Source of the DNA: Polynucleobacter acidiphobus
GTDB lineage: Bacteria; Pseudomonadota; Gammaproteobacteria; Burkholderiales; Burkholderiaceae
Assembly: GCF_003065385.1 (NCBI RefSeq)
Contig: NZ_CP023277.1
Span: 1,204,829-1,268,828 of the forward strand
Direction of reading: 5' to 3'
Length of the DNA: 64,000 nucleotides
Shown here: piece after piece, positions 55,147 to 64,000 of the stretch
How positions within the stretch are numbered: position 1 is the stretch's first letter
How the letters are laid out: each line of letters starts with the position of its first letter
Position numbers and translations under genes: made by a program
Notes under the pieces: generated by a model
Database searches by the model: none
What the model saw: the letters and a program-made list of their open reading frames with translations, nothing else
Told to the model about the DNA's origin: nothing

Positions 55147-56613
55147 TCAGAGTTTGCTAATCGCGACATGTTCGAGCAACTGCATCACTGCTGGATGAAT
55201 AATGTCGGTAAAGGGTTTTGGATACACGCCCATGCCAATCACGCAGAGCGACAAAATAATGAACATAAAAAACTCACGACCATTGAGATCCTCAAGTTTC
55301 TCGACCTCTGGATTAGTGATCGCACCAAAGATCACGCGCTTGACCATCCATAGGGAGTAGGCAGCACCAAGGATTAATGCGGTCGCTGACAGTAGACCAA
55401 TCATGAAGTCGTAATCAACGGCGGCTAGGATCACCATAAACTCCCCCACAAAACCCGAGGTGGCTGGTAAACCGCAATTGGCCATCGCCATGAGGACCAT
55501 AAATGCCGAGAACTTTGGCATACGATGCACCACACCACCGTAATCAGCAATCTTGCGGGTGTGCATACGGTCGTATAAAACACCAATGGCTAAGAACATC
55601 GCGCCCGATACAAATCCGTGCGAGATCATCTGAATAATGCCGCCCTCAATACCAAGAGGACTGAAGATAAAAAACCCTAGGGTCACAAAACCCATGTGCG
55701 CAATTGAGGAGTACGCCACTAACTTCTTCATATCTTGCTGAACCAGTGCTACTAAACCAACATAGATCACCGCCACCAGCGATAAGAAAATAATGATTGG
55801 TCCTAAAAGGATGCTGGCATCCGGCGCAATCGGCAACGAGAAACGCAGGAATCCATAAGCGCCAAGCTTCAACATAATGGCTGCCAGGACCACTGAGCCA
55901 CCGGTTGGGGCCTCCACGTGAACATCGGGCAACCAAGTATGCAAAGGCCACATTGGCACCTTGACGGCAAAGGCCATGAAGAAGGCAATAAAGATCAGTA
56001 CCTGCTCCACAATATCTAACTTCGCTCGATGCCAAGTGAGCAAGTCAAAAGTATTGGTTAGGTTGTAGAGATACAAAATGGCCACAAGAGCTAACAACGA
56101 TCCCAACAAGGTATATAGGAAGAACTTAAAGGCCGCATAGATGCGGTTTTGTCCACCCCATACCCCGATGATGATGTACATCGGAATGAGTGTTGCCTCA
56201 AAGAAGATATAAAACAGTAGGCCGTCAAGCGCTGAGAACACCCCAATCATGAGGCCCGACAAAATCATGAATGCGGCATAGTATTGCGAGGCCTTCTCAG
56301 TAATCACCTCCCAAGCGGCGATCACGACAAAAATATTGATAAAGGCGGTCAACACCACAAACCATACCGAAATACCATCCACACCAAGGTGATAGTTAAT
56401 GTCGTAGCGTGGAATCCAGCTATGCTTTTCCACAAACTGCATGCCAGCATTGGCAATATCAAAGTTAGCGATTAGGGGTAAGGTGGCAATAAAGCCCAAA
56501 ATGGCCCCAAACAAGGCCAAATACTTCACGCCAGTGGATGGACGCTCCGAGCCATAGACCAAAATCATTAGGCCAAAAACAATCGGAATCCAAATCGCGT
56601 AAGAAAGAATCAT
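55147..56613 (-). CDS. nuoM: NADH-quinone oxidoreductase subunit M
   Basis: A 488-residue antiporter-like subunit with about 14 membrane helices; FAVKVPMWPLHTWLPDVHVE with APTGGS (about 215-240) is the conserved proton-channel region, and a glutamate in FEATLIPMYIIIG (about 139) is also characteristic. It starts 12 bases after nuoL. Confidence 0.96.
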   Translation of the reverse strand: MILSYAIWIPIVFGLMILVYGSERPSTGVKYLALFGAILGFIATLPLIANFDIANAGMQFVEKHSWIPRYDINYHLGVDGISVWFVVLTAFINIFVVIAAWEVITEKASQYYAAFMILSGLMIGVFSALDGLLFYIFFEATLIPMYIIIGVWGGQNRIYAAFKFFLYTLLGSLLALVAILYLYNLTNTFDLLTWHRAKLDIVEQVLIFIAFFMAFAVKVPMWPLHTWLPDVHVEAPTGGSVVLAAIMLKLGAYGFLRFSLPIAPDASILLGPIIIFLSLVAVIYVGLVALVQQDMKKLVAYSSIAHMGFVTLGFFIFSPLGIEGGIIQMISHGFVSGAMFLAIGVLYDRMHTRKIADYGGVVHRMPKFSAFMVLMAMANCGLPATSGFVGEFMVILAAVDYDFMIGLLSATALILGAAYSLWMVKRVIFGAITNPEVEKLEDLNGREFFMFIILSLCVIGMGVYPKPFTDIIHPAVMQLLEHVAISKL

Positions 56614-56625
56614 GACCAGGTGTAC

Positions 56626-58665
56626 TTAGTAAGCAATATAAATATGGGTATACAGAATCCAGGCCATCAAGCCAATCAAACCGACGATCATGGCAAAGGC
56701 ATAGTGATAGAGATAACCCGACTGCAAATGACGAATTACTCCTGAGAACTTACCTACCAGATGAGCACTGCCGTTCACCACAAAACCATCAATGACTCGT
56801 TGATCGCCCTGCTTCCATAAGCCACCACCAATCAGGAGCGCGCCCTTTGCAAAAATCCATTGGTTCAAATCATCGAGGTAATACTTGTTATCCAAGAGAG
56901 TCTTAATAGGCGCGAAGATCTTCGCGATTTTCTCGGGCAAGGATGTAGCCCACAGGTAGCAAATGGCAGCCACCAATACACCCAAGACCAACAAAATAAA
57001 CACGGGGGTCGTAAAGCCATGCAAGGCCATTGCCACTGGGCCATGGAAATGGGATGCAAAGGTTGCAAGTGCAGGATGCTTAGCCTCATCAATATAGATC
57101 GCGTCCCCAAAGAAACTACCAAATAACATGGGATCAATGGTGTAGTAACCAATAATCACTGAGGGGATTGCCAAAGCGATCAGCGGCAAGGTAATGACCC
57201 AAGGTGACTCATGGGGTTTCTCACCTGGCGCGAGCCCATGATGCTCATCGTGCGCATCGTGCGAATGGTGATGGTCATGATCATGACCAAATCGCTCCTT
57301 GCCATGGAAGACATAAAAGTAGAGGCGGAAGGAATACAAGGCGGTTACAAAGACGCTCGCCATCACCGCAAAATATGCAAAACCTGATCCAGGTATGGTG
57401 CTCGCCGCCACCGCCTCAATAATCGAGTCTTTGGAGTAAAAACCTGAGAAAAATGGTGTGCCAATCAACGCCAAGGAACCAATTAACATCACCAAACAGG
57501 TAATTGGCATGTATTTCCAGAGGCCGCCCATCTTGCGCATGTCCTGCTCGTGATGCATTCCAATGATCACACTACCCGCCCCTAAGAACAACAAAGCTTT
57601 AAAGAAAGCGTGGGTCATTAAATGGAAGATAGCAATTGGATAGGCAGAGACGCCGAGCGCAACGGTCATGTAGCCCAATTGCGAGAGCGTTGAATACGCC
57701 ACCACGCGCTTGATATCGGTTTGCACGATTCCCAAGAATCCCATGAAGAGCGCGGTAATCGAACCGATGACCAGAATGAAGCTCAAGGCAACATCGGAGA
57801 GCTCAAACAAGGGCGACATGCGGGTCACCATAAAAATACCTGCGGTCACCATGGTTGCCGCATGAATCAACGCAGAAATGGGGGTTGGACCTTCCATCGA
57901 ATCCGGTAACCAGACATGCAATGGGAACTGAGCAGACTTACCCATCGCACCAATAAAGAGACAAATGCAAGCAACCGTGATTAGATTCCAATCCGTTCCT
58001 GGCACAGTCTGGGCTGCCATCACCGTATTTTGAGAAAAGATATCGGCGTAGTTCATGGAGCCGGTAGCAGCAAGCAATAGCCCAATCCCCAGGATGAATC
58101 CAAAGTCGCCCACACGGTTGACCAAGAAGGCCTTCATGTTGGCAAAAATCGCCGTGGGACGATCGTAATAAAAACCGATCAGCAAATACGACACAACGCC
58201 TACCGCCTCCCATCCAAAGAACAGCTGCAGCATGTTGTTGCTCATCACGAGCATCAGCATGGCAAAGGTAAACAAGGAGATATAAGCGAAGAAACGGTTG
58301 TAGCCCTCCTCGCCTGCCATATACCCAATGGTGTAGATGTGGACCATGAGAGAAACGAAGGTCACTACCACCATCATCACGGCGGTCAATGGATCAATCA
58401 GAAAGCCAATGTCAAAACTCAACTCGCCAATCTTCATCCAGGTGTAAACACTGCCATCGAAGTAATAGCCGTTCATTACCTCATATAAAACCCAGCACGA
58501 CAGCAAGAACGCAATTGCGACCCCCAAAATAGTGATCGATTGGGATGCCACTTGGCCAATCCGATTGCCAAAAAACTTCGTTCCTAATAGTCCTGCAAAC
58601 GCCGCTCCCACCAGCGGGGCTAGTGGAATCGCACAAAGATGGGCAGTGGTTAAAGCAATGGTCAT
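56626..58665 (-). CDS. nuoL: NADH-quinone oxidoreductase subunit L
   Basis: A 679-residue antiporter-like subunit with about 16 membrane helices and the long C-terminal lateral helix. FGWEAVGVVSYLLIGFY and KSAQFPLHVWLPDSMEG with PTPISALIHA mark the proton-channel core. A histidine-rich loop (GHDHDHHHSHDAHDEHHG, about 458-475) sits in a loop near the C-terminal third, unusual and possibly metal-binding. It starts 5 bases after the nuoK stop. Confidence 0.96.
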   Translation of the reverse strand: MTIALTTAHLCAIPLAPLVGAAFAGLLGTKFFGNRIGQVASQSITILGVAIAFLLSCWVLYEVMNGYYFDGSVYTWMKIGELSFDIGFLIDPLTAVMMVVVTFVSLMVHIYTIGYMAGEEGYNRFFAYISLFTFAMLMLVMSNNMLQLFFGWEAVGVVSYLLIGFYYDRPTAIFANMKAFLVNRVGDFGFILGIGLLLAATGSMNYADIFSQNTVMAAQTVPGTDWNLITVACICLFIGAMGKSAQFPLHVWLPDSMEGPTPISALIHAATMVTAGIFMVTRMSPLFELSDVALSFILVIGSITALFMGFLGIVQTDIKRVVAYSTLSQLGYMTVALGVSAYPIAIFHLMTHAFFKALLFLGAGSVIIGMHHEQDMRKMGGLWKYMPITCLVMLIGSLALIGTPFFSGFYSKDSIIEAVAASTIPGSGFAYFAVMASVFVTALYSFRLYFYVFHGKERFGHDHDHHHSHDAHDEHHGLAPGEKPHESPWVITLPLIALAIPSVIIGYYTIDPMLFGSFFGDAIYIDEAKHPALATFASHFHGPVAMALHGFTTPVFILLVLGVLVAAICYLWATSLPEKIAKIFAPIKTLLDNKYYLDDLNQWIFAKGALLIGGGLWKQGDQRVIDGFVVNGSAHLVGKFSGVIRHLQSGYLYHYAFAMIVGLIGLMAWILYTHIYIAY

Positions 58666-58670
58666 GTCAA

Positions 58671-58979
58671 CTAGCCTTTGAGATGGTCAAGATCTTCGGT
58701 ATTAATCGTGTCAACCTTGCGGAATAGAACCACCAAGATCGCCAAACCAATCGCAGCCTCTGCTGCAGCTACGGTCAGAATAAAAAATACAAATACCTGA
58801 CCGGCCATATCACCCAAGTAATGGGAGAACGCCACAAAGTTCATGTTGACGGCGAGCAACATCAGCTCAATCGCCATCAAGAGGATGATCACGTTACGCC
58901 GATTCAGGAAGATGCCAACCACACTAATCGCAAACAGAATAGCGCCGAGAACTAAATAATGAGCGAGTGTGATGGTCAT
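58671..58979 (-). CDS. nuoK: NADH-quinone oxidoreductase subunit K
   Basis: A 102-residue subunit with three membrane helices. The conserved glutamates are in [13 protein letters not shown] (about 36) and [10 protein letters not shown] (about 72). Its start overlaps nuoJ by 4 bases, so translation is coupled. Confidence 0.96.
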   Translation of the reverse strand: MTITLAHYLVLGAILFAISVVGIFLNRRNVIILLMAIELMLLAVNMNFVAFSHYLGDMAGQVFVFFILTVAAAEAAIGLAILVVLFRKVDTINTEDLDHLKG

Positions 58980-59638
58980 GCTGGATCACCTGGTTTGGTT
59001 CGAGACTTGAGGTCTTGCTTGGCGTCACGCTCAGCATCCATCGAGACAATCCGCATCCGATCTTTAGCGGAAACCGCAACCTGCTCTGCAATATTTTGAC
59101 CCTTCACATCTTTACGTTTACGCAGAGTAAGGGCAACGGCCGCAATAATGGCAACCAACAAGACAATGCCGGCAACTTCAAAGGCATAAATGTATTCCGT
59201 AAACATTAAATAACCAAGGACTTGCGTATTATTTGCTGCCACCACATCGGGCAAGACGTTCACAGGTGCGGTGGTGCCAATAAAGCCGCGGATTAACACG
59301 ATCGAGAGTTGCAAGATGATCACCACACCAATCAGCATGGCAAGTGGTAGGTATTTCTTGAAATCGCGTCGCAGATGCGCAAGATCCAGATCGAGCATCA
59401 TCACCACGAATAAAAACAACACCATCACCGCGCCCACATAGACCAGGATCAGGATCAGGCTTAGGAACTCGGCTTTGAGCAACATCCAGATACCAGAGGC
59501 ACTAAAGAATGCCAAAACCAAGAATAAGGCTGCGTGCACAGGATTGGGAACCGTAATGACCCGCAATGCGGAAATCACCAAGAGCGCCGCGAAAGCATAG
59601 AAAAAGGCTGAGAAGATTAAATTGGGGTCAAGGGTCAT
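58976..59638 (-). CDS. nuoJ: NADH-quinone oxidoreductase subunit J
   Basis: A 220-residue subunit with five membrane helices, [17 protein letters not shown] being the characteristic one (about 66-82, including the pi-bulge region). The last 50 residues are hydrophilic ([15 protein letters not shown] onward), as common in betaproteobacteria. It overlaps nuoK by four bases and lies 7 bases after nuoI. Confidence 0.95.
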   Translation of the reverse strand: MTLDPNLIFSAFFYAFAALLVISALRVITVPNPVHAALFLVLAFFSASGIWMLLKAEFLSLILILVYVGAVMVLFLFVVMMLDLDLAHLRRDFKKYLPLAMLIGVVIILQLSIVLIRGFIGTTAPVNVLPDVVAANNTQVLGYLMFTEYIYAFEVAGIVLLVAIIAAVALTLRKRKDVKGQNIAEQVAVSAKDRMRIVSMDAERDAKQDLKSRTKPGDPA

Positions 59639-59645
59639 AAATCAA

Positions 59646-60137
59646 TTAACGGTATGGTGCATCCGCCTCTCGGTTGGCTGCAATTTGCTTTTCGTATTCA
59701 TCACCGACCGCTAGCAACATCTCCTTGGTAAAGTACAGATCACCGCGTTTATCGCCGAAATACTCAAAAATATTGGTCTCAACAATGGCGTCCACTGGGC
59801 AAGCCTCTTCACAATAGCCACAGAAAATGCATTTGGTCAGGTCGATGTCATAGCGCGTTGTTCTGCGGGTACCATCCTCACGCTGATCAGACTCAATCGA
59901 GATTGCCAGAGCCGGGCAAACGGCCTCACACAGTTTGCATGCAATGCAGCGCTCTTCCCCATTGGGATAGCGACGCAGTGCGTGTAAGCCCCGAAAACGG
60001 GGTGACAATGGGGTCTTCTCTTCCGGATACTGAATCGTGATCTTGGGTTTAAATAAATAACGCCCTGTAATCGACATTCCTTTAAGAACGTCTTTGAGCA
60101 TTAAGCTATTCAGAAACTGAGAGGCGCGCTTGAACAT
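59646..60137 (-). CDS. nuoI: NADH-quinone oxidoreductase subunit I (two 4Fe-4S clusters)
   Basis: The start at ATG 60137 gives 163 residues beginning [12 protein letters not shown], the usual family length; the open frame continues upstream into nuoH. Two ferredoxin motifs, [18 protein letters not shown] and [18 protein letters not shown], carry the eight cluster cysteines (N6a and N6b). It passes electrons from the peripheral arm towards quinone. It starts 5 bases after nuoH. Confidence 0.96.
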   Translation of the reverse strand: MFKRASQFLNSLMLKDVLKGMSITGRYLFKPKITIQYPEEKTPLSPRFRGLHALRRYPNGEERCIACKLCEAVCPALAISIESDQREDGTRRTTRYDIDLTKCIFCGYCEEACPVDAIVETNIFEYFGDKRGDLYFTKEMLLAVGDEYEKQIAANREADAPYR

Positions 60138-60142
60138 AGTGA

Positions 60143-61216
60143 TTAGCTCCAAATGTTCCAGGGGGACAAAATCCAAGCCCCAACCAACAATACCCAAACC
60201 ACGGTTAGCGGAATAAAGATCTTCCAACCCAAACGCATGATTTGGTCATAGCGATACCGTGGCAATGAAGCCCGCAACCAAATAAAGCACGAGAGCACAA
60301 AAAAGATCTTGGCAAATAACCAAAAGAATCCTGGGATGTCGCGCAAGATGGGTAGATCAAGGATTGGTAACCAACCGCCCAAGAACATGATCGACGTTAA
60401 GGCGGCAATCAAGATCATATTGGCATATTCGGCCAAGAAAAATAATGCAAAGGCCATGCCGGAGTACTCCACCATGTGACCAGCAACAATCTCGGACTCC
60501 CCTTCTACCACGTCAAACGGGTGACGGTTGGTCTCCGCAACCCCGGAGATGAAATAGATCACAAACATGGGTAGTAAGGGCAACCAGTTCCAAGAGAGGA
60601 AGTTCAGGCCCATGTCGGCGAAGATGCCAACTTCTTGAGAGCGCACAATATTACTTAGGTTTAAGGAGCCGGCGACCATCAATACGGTCACCAGAGCTAA
60701 ACCCATCGCAATCTCATAAGAGATCATTTGAGCAGAGGCACGCATGGCTCCCAAGAATGGGTACTTGGAGTTTGAGGCCCACCCCGCCAAGATCACGCCA
60801 TACACACCCACCGAGGTAATGGCCATCACATAGAGGAGACCAGCGTTCACATCCGCAAGAACTAGGTCTGCTTGGAACGGCACCACTGCCCATGCAGCAA
60901 GCGCCGGGGTTAGCACCATGAGTGGGGCAATGATGTAGAGCGTATGACTTGCGCGCGTTGGGGAGACGATCTCCTTCATCAGAAGCTTTAATGCATCCGC
61001 AATTGGCTGGAATAAACCAAGCGGCCCAACCCGATTAGGACCTAAACGAATGTGCATCCAGCCAATCAGCTTGCGCTCCCACAGCGTGAGGTAGGCAACT
61101 GCGCCAAAAATGGGCAATACGATGATCAGGATCTTCGCTAAGTTCCAAACCAAAGGCCAGAACGAACCAAACAGTTGTTCACCGTGGCTGGTAATGAGAT
61201 CGATCCAGTTGCCCAT
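60143..61216 (-). CDS. nuoH: NADH-quinone oxidoreductase subunit H
   Basis: A 357-residue subunit with about eight membrane helices. [20 protein letters not shown] (about 48-67) and [20 protein letters not shown] (about 228-247) are the quinone-site loops. It joins the membrane arm to the peripheral arm at the quinone chamber. It begins seven bases after nuoG. Confidence 0.96.
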   Translation of the reverse strand: MGNWIDLITSHGEQLFGSFWPLVWNLAKILIIVLPIFGAVAYLTLWERKLIGWMHIRLGPNRVGPLGLFQPIADALKLLMKEIVSPTRASHTLYIIAPLMVLTPALAAWAVVPFQADLVLADVNAGLLYVMAITSVGVYGVILAGWASNSKYPFLGAMRASAQMISYEIAMGLALVTVLMVAGSLNLSNIVRSQEVGIFADMGLNFLSWNWLPLLPMFVIYFISGVAETNRHPFDVVEGESEIVAGHMVEYSGMAFALFFLAEYANMILIAALTSIMFLGGWLPILDLPILRDIPGFFWLFAKIFFVLSCFIWLRASLPRYRYDQIMRLGWKIFIPLTVVWVLLVGAWILSPWNIWS

Positions 61217-61223
61217 AACTACC

Positions 61224-63596
61224 TTAAGCGCTCACCGTTAATTTAGAAAGAGCCACTTCACCAAACATCGATGCTAGATGACCACTTAACTCCGTTGCTG
61301 TTGCAATCCGCACCACACCGTCGGCCAAGCCGGGTTGCAACACAACGCCCGCCTCAACCGTATGGCCAGCTTGGGTGAGCGACACGCGATCACCGGCCTG
61401 CAAACCAAGTTGTCCCCAAAGGGTCTCACCTACTCCGATCATGGCAGCATCCTTTGCATCACGGGTGCGTTGCAATGCAGGCGCGCGGCGCACAATCGCA
61501 TCACTTGAATAAATCGCTTGATCGGCAAGGCGCTCAAGCGATGCAGCAATCTGAACCTGCTGCTGGATCTCAGGGCTAGCTGTAAAGCAATTATTGAGTT
61601 GGTCCTGCACCGGCTTTGCAAACGCATCGGCATAAACCTCTTCTGGCAGGTTATACAAAAAGCCCTCTAGGTTCAGAAGACTTCCGAGTGCACGGAGCAC
61701 CTTCCATGCCGGTCTGGCATCTGCCAAGGGTCGAACGGAAGGCTGAATCGTTTGCACCTGCCCCGCCAAGTTCACAAAACTTCCAACCGTTTCGGTATAG
61801 GGAGTAATTGGCAGAATCACATCGGCTAATTCAAGTAAATCGGGGCTCGTATAGGCGCTCATCGCAATCACAGTATCAGCGCCCTGTAACGCGGCTCGAG
61901 TTTGTTGTGGATTGGGTAAATCCTGAAGTGGCTCGACGTGCAACATCACATAGGCACGCGCCTTACTTTGCAATACGGTATCAATGCTGCCTTGGTTACC
62001 TTGCGTTGCGTCAACCAGTTGCGCCCCCACTGAATTACCACCTTCGCATAAGAAGCCAAAGGTGCATCCTGAATGCTTTGCAATAAACTCTGCAAGGACA
62101 TGCAAATCAGAGGCGTTGGGATGAGCAATCGCTAAGGATCCCAAGAATATTGCCTGCGGCTCAGGGCTCTCAAGTTTGGCATTGCCGAGTAACTGATCCG
62201 CGATCGCTTGCGCCTGTGGAGAAACACTTTTCACAGAGAGGCCAGCTGGAGACTGAACAGATGTTGCTTGCGCAATTGCTTGGGCAATTTGCCCCAACTG
62301 ATCAACCCATTCACTGGGCTTCGATTTGAGATGCGCAGCAATCGGCATGAGCCAATCGTTACCACCTGCATCGAGTCGATAGACCTTAAGACCCTGCTTG
62401 GTAGCCGTGCGTATCCGAGCAGCAATCAGCGGCAGATCTTTGCGCAAATGACTACCAATCACCAATACACGTTTGAGTTCACTCAACTTCGCAATTGGCA
62501 TACCCAACCAAGGAAGTGCAGCAGCTCCACGGGTATCGGTTTGGCGCAAGCGCGTCTCAATTTGATGACTTCCTAGACCGCGCATCACTTTTTGCAAGAG
62601 GTAAAGCTCTTCTGCACTCGCGATGGGATGAGCCAGCGCCGCCAATGCTTGACTGCCATGCTGCTTCTGAATATCACTTAATGAGTGCACAACGTAATCG
62701 AGGGCGGACTGCCAATCGGTCTCCAACCACTGCCCATTTTGTTTCACCATGGGGGTGGTTAAACGATCAGGGCTATTTAAGCCCTCGTACGCAAAGCGAT
62801 CGCGGTCACTAATCCAGCACTCATTGATGGCCTCGTTCTCAAGCGCGACAACCCGCATCACATGATTGGCCTTCGTTTGTACGGTAGTGTTGGCACCGAC
62901 AGCATCATGCGGACTGATCGAGCGCTTGCGGACCAACTCCCAAGTACGCGCGGCATACCGAAATGGCTTGCTGGTTAAGGCACCCACTGGGCAGATATCA
63001 ATCATATTTCCAGAGAGCTCAGAGTCAACCGTTTGCCCCACAAAAGTAGTGATCTCCGAATGCTCGCCACGGTTGATCATGCCAAGCTCCATCACACCAG
63101 CAACCTCTTGCCCAAAACGCACGCAGCGGGTGCAGTGAATGCAACGCGACATCTCTTCCATGGAAATGAGTGGTCCAACATTTTTATGGAAAACCACACG
63201 CTTCTCTTCTTTATAGCGCGAACTGGATTTACCGTAGCCAACTGCTAAATCTTGTAATTGGCATTCACCACCCTGATCGCAAATCGGGCAATCCAAGGGA
63301 TGGTTAATCAATAAGAACTCCATCACCGACTTTTGCGCCTCAACAGCCTTCGCCGAATGGGTAAATACCTTCATACCGGCCATCACGGGGGTGGCACATG
63401 CCGGTAGCGGCTTAGGCGCCTTCTCGACTTCAACCAAACACATCCGGCAGTTTGCGGCGATGCTCAGTTTCTTGTGATAGCAAAAATGGGGAACATAGGT
63501 GCCTAGTTTATTGGTGGCATGCATCACCATCGAGCCCTGTGGCACCTCAACGGGCTTACCATCGACATGGATCTCAATCATGTTCACCGTGCTCAT
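61224..63596 (-). CDS. nuoG: NADH-quinone oxidoreductase subunit G
   Basis: The start at ATG 63596 gives 790 residues ([13 protein letters not shown]); the nuoF stop is at 63599-63601, so the genes are adjacent. The N-terminal part binds a 2Fe-2S cluster ([12 protein letters not shown]) and 4Fe-4S clusters ([18 protein letters not shown] and [15 protein letters not shown]). A longer molybdopterin-oxidoreductase-like domain follows; its C-terminal half is variable in the family and Ala/Gln-rich here. It is the largest subunit of the peripheral arm. Confidence 0.95.
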   Translation of the reverse strand: MSTVNMIEIHVDGKPVEVPQGSMVMHATNKLGTYVPHFCYHKKLSIAANCRMCLVEVEKAPKPLPACATPVMAGMKVFTHSAKAVEAQKSVMEFLLINHPLDCPICDQGGECQLQDLAVGYGKSSSRYKEEKRVVFHKNVGPLISMEEMSRCIHCTRCVRFGQEVAGVMELGMINRGEHSEITTFVGQTVDSELSGNMIDICPVGALTSKPFRYAARTWELVRKRSISPHDAVGANTTVQTKANHVMRVVALENEAINECWISDRDRFAYEGLNSPDRLTTPMVKQNGQWLETDWQSALDYVVHSLSDIQKQHGSQALAALAHPIASAEELYLLQKVMRGLGSHQIETRLRQTDTRGAAALPWLGMPIAKLSELKRVLVIGSHLRKDLPLIAARIRTATKQGLKVYRLDAGGNDWLMPIAAHLKSKPSEWVDQLGQIAQAIAQATSVQSPAGLSVKSVSPQAQAIADQLLGNAKLESPEPQAIFLGSLAIAHPNASDLHVLAEFIAKHSGCTFGFLCEGGNSVGAQLVDATQGNQGSIDTVLQSKARAYVMLHVEPLQDLPNPQQTRAALQGADTVIAMSAYTSPDLLELADVILPITPYTETVGSFVNLAGQVQTIQPSVRPLADARPAWKVLRALGSLLNLEGFLYNLPEEVYADAFAKPVQDQLNNCFTASPEIQQQVQIAASLERLADQAIYSSDAIVRRAPALQRTRDAKDAAMIGVGETLWGQLGLQAGDRVSLTQAGHTVEAGVVLQPGLADGVVRIATATELSGHLASMFGEVALSKLTVSA

Positions 63597-63598
63597 GA

Positions 63599-64000
63599 TT
63601 AGGCAGCCTTTGCAAATGAAGAAACCATGCAATGCTTGTGCTCAACATGGTAGGCAAACTCATCCATGTAGTGCTTGAGCATTCCTTGCACTGGCATCGC
63701 CGCCGCATCACCTAAGGCACAGATGGTCCGCCCTTGAATATTTCCGGCAACGTCTTTGAGAAGATCCAAATCCTCTGGACGACCTTGGCCATGTTCAATA
63801 CGGTTAACGATACGCCAGAGCCAACCCGTGCCCTCGCGGCATGGGGTGCATTGGCCACATGACTCTTCGTGATAGAAATACGAGAGACGCAGGAGTGAAC
63901 GCACCATGCAACGGGTCTCATCCATCACGATCACCGCCCCCGAACCAAGCATCGACCCAGCCTTGGAGATCGCGTCGTAATCCATGGTGATATCCATCAT
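63599..64000 (-). CDS. nuoF: NADH-quinone oxidoreductase subunit F, C-terminal part
   Basis: The last 133 codons of the NADH- and FMN-binding subunit; the start lies beyond the right edge. The N3 cluster cysteines are in FYHEESCGQCTPCREGTGW, and the fourth in RTICALGDAAAMPVQG. Its stop lies just before the nuoG start, as in standard nuoE-F-G order. Confidence 0.96.
   Translation of the reverse strand: MMDITMDYDAISKAGSMLGSGAVIVMDETRCMVRSLLRLSYFYHEESCGQCTPCREGTGWLWRIVNRIEHGQGRPEDLDLLKDVAGNIQGRTICALGDAAAMPVQGMLKHYMDEFAYHVEHKHCMVSSFAKAA

Noticed and set aside
57204..57422. Plus-strand histidine-rich open frame opposite nuoL
   Set aside because: It is the complement of the His/Asp-rich loop of nuoL and has no ribosome binding site or sensible neighbours.
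1..64000. CRISPR arrays, tRNAs, insertion sequences or prophage genes
   Set aside because: No regularly spaced repeats, no cloverleaf-like segments, and no transposase, integrase or phage structural proteins were found.

Overview
The window reads as a chromosomal segment of a free-living betaproteobacterium, most likely Burkholderiaceae and close to Polynucleobacter. This is inferred from protein character and gene order (pstSCAB-phoU-phoB-phoR, rnhA/dnaQ neighbourhood, a nuo operon, an FtsH beginning NNNMF), not from a database search. Base composition is roughly balanced. There are no rRNA or tRNA genes, insertion sequences, phage genes or CRISPR arrays. No stretch over about 300 bases lacks a gene or a described element.

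Positions 1-23.6 kb form a phosphate-starvation island. It contains the complete pstSCAB-phoU-phoB-phoR operon, exopolyphosphatase and polyphosphate kinase 1, a PPK2, a PhoX phosphatase, a glycerophosphodiester phosphodiesterase, a metallophosphoesterase, a ceramidase-like membrane enzyme, a phasin with a histone-like tail, and PHA-related genes (FabI-type reductase, 3-hydroxybutyrate dehydrogenase). Tandem 7-mers close to CTGTCAT with an exact 11-base period (Pho boxes) lie upstream of at least six of these units. Where a -10 can be read it usually begins 10 bases after the last 7-mer.

The most unusual observation is a pair of short transcription units, at 14453-14550 and 23248-23344. Each has a three-unit Pho box, a -10 hexamer at the same spacing, a predicted transcript of about 46 nt starting near CTCCCT, a shared GTTGTT, and a near-identical CCGCCC/GGGCGG terminator with a T run. 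They look like paralogous, very small PhoB-activated regulatory RNAs.

Positions 23.4-53.6 kb are mostly housekeeping: glmM-folP-ftsH-rlmE (minus strand) with divergent yhbY; a DUF4149 protein; a mazEF-type toxin-antitoxin pair; greA-carB-carA; prpE; gloB-mltD; a methyltransferase-rnhA-RND efflux-dnaQ run on the plus strand; then a tartrate/malate-type dehydrogenase, SprT-like protein, amidase, old-yellow-enzyme, mmsA, a TRIC-type channel, DUF1178 and NUDIX genes.

Positions 53.6-64.0 kb hold the distal part of a complex I operon on the minus strand, nuoF (cut by the right edge) through nuoN, followed by the NUDIX hydrolase and DUF1178 genes.
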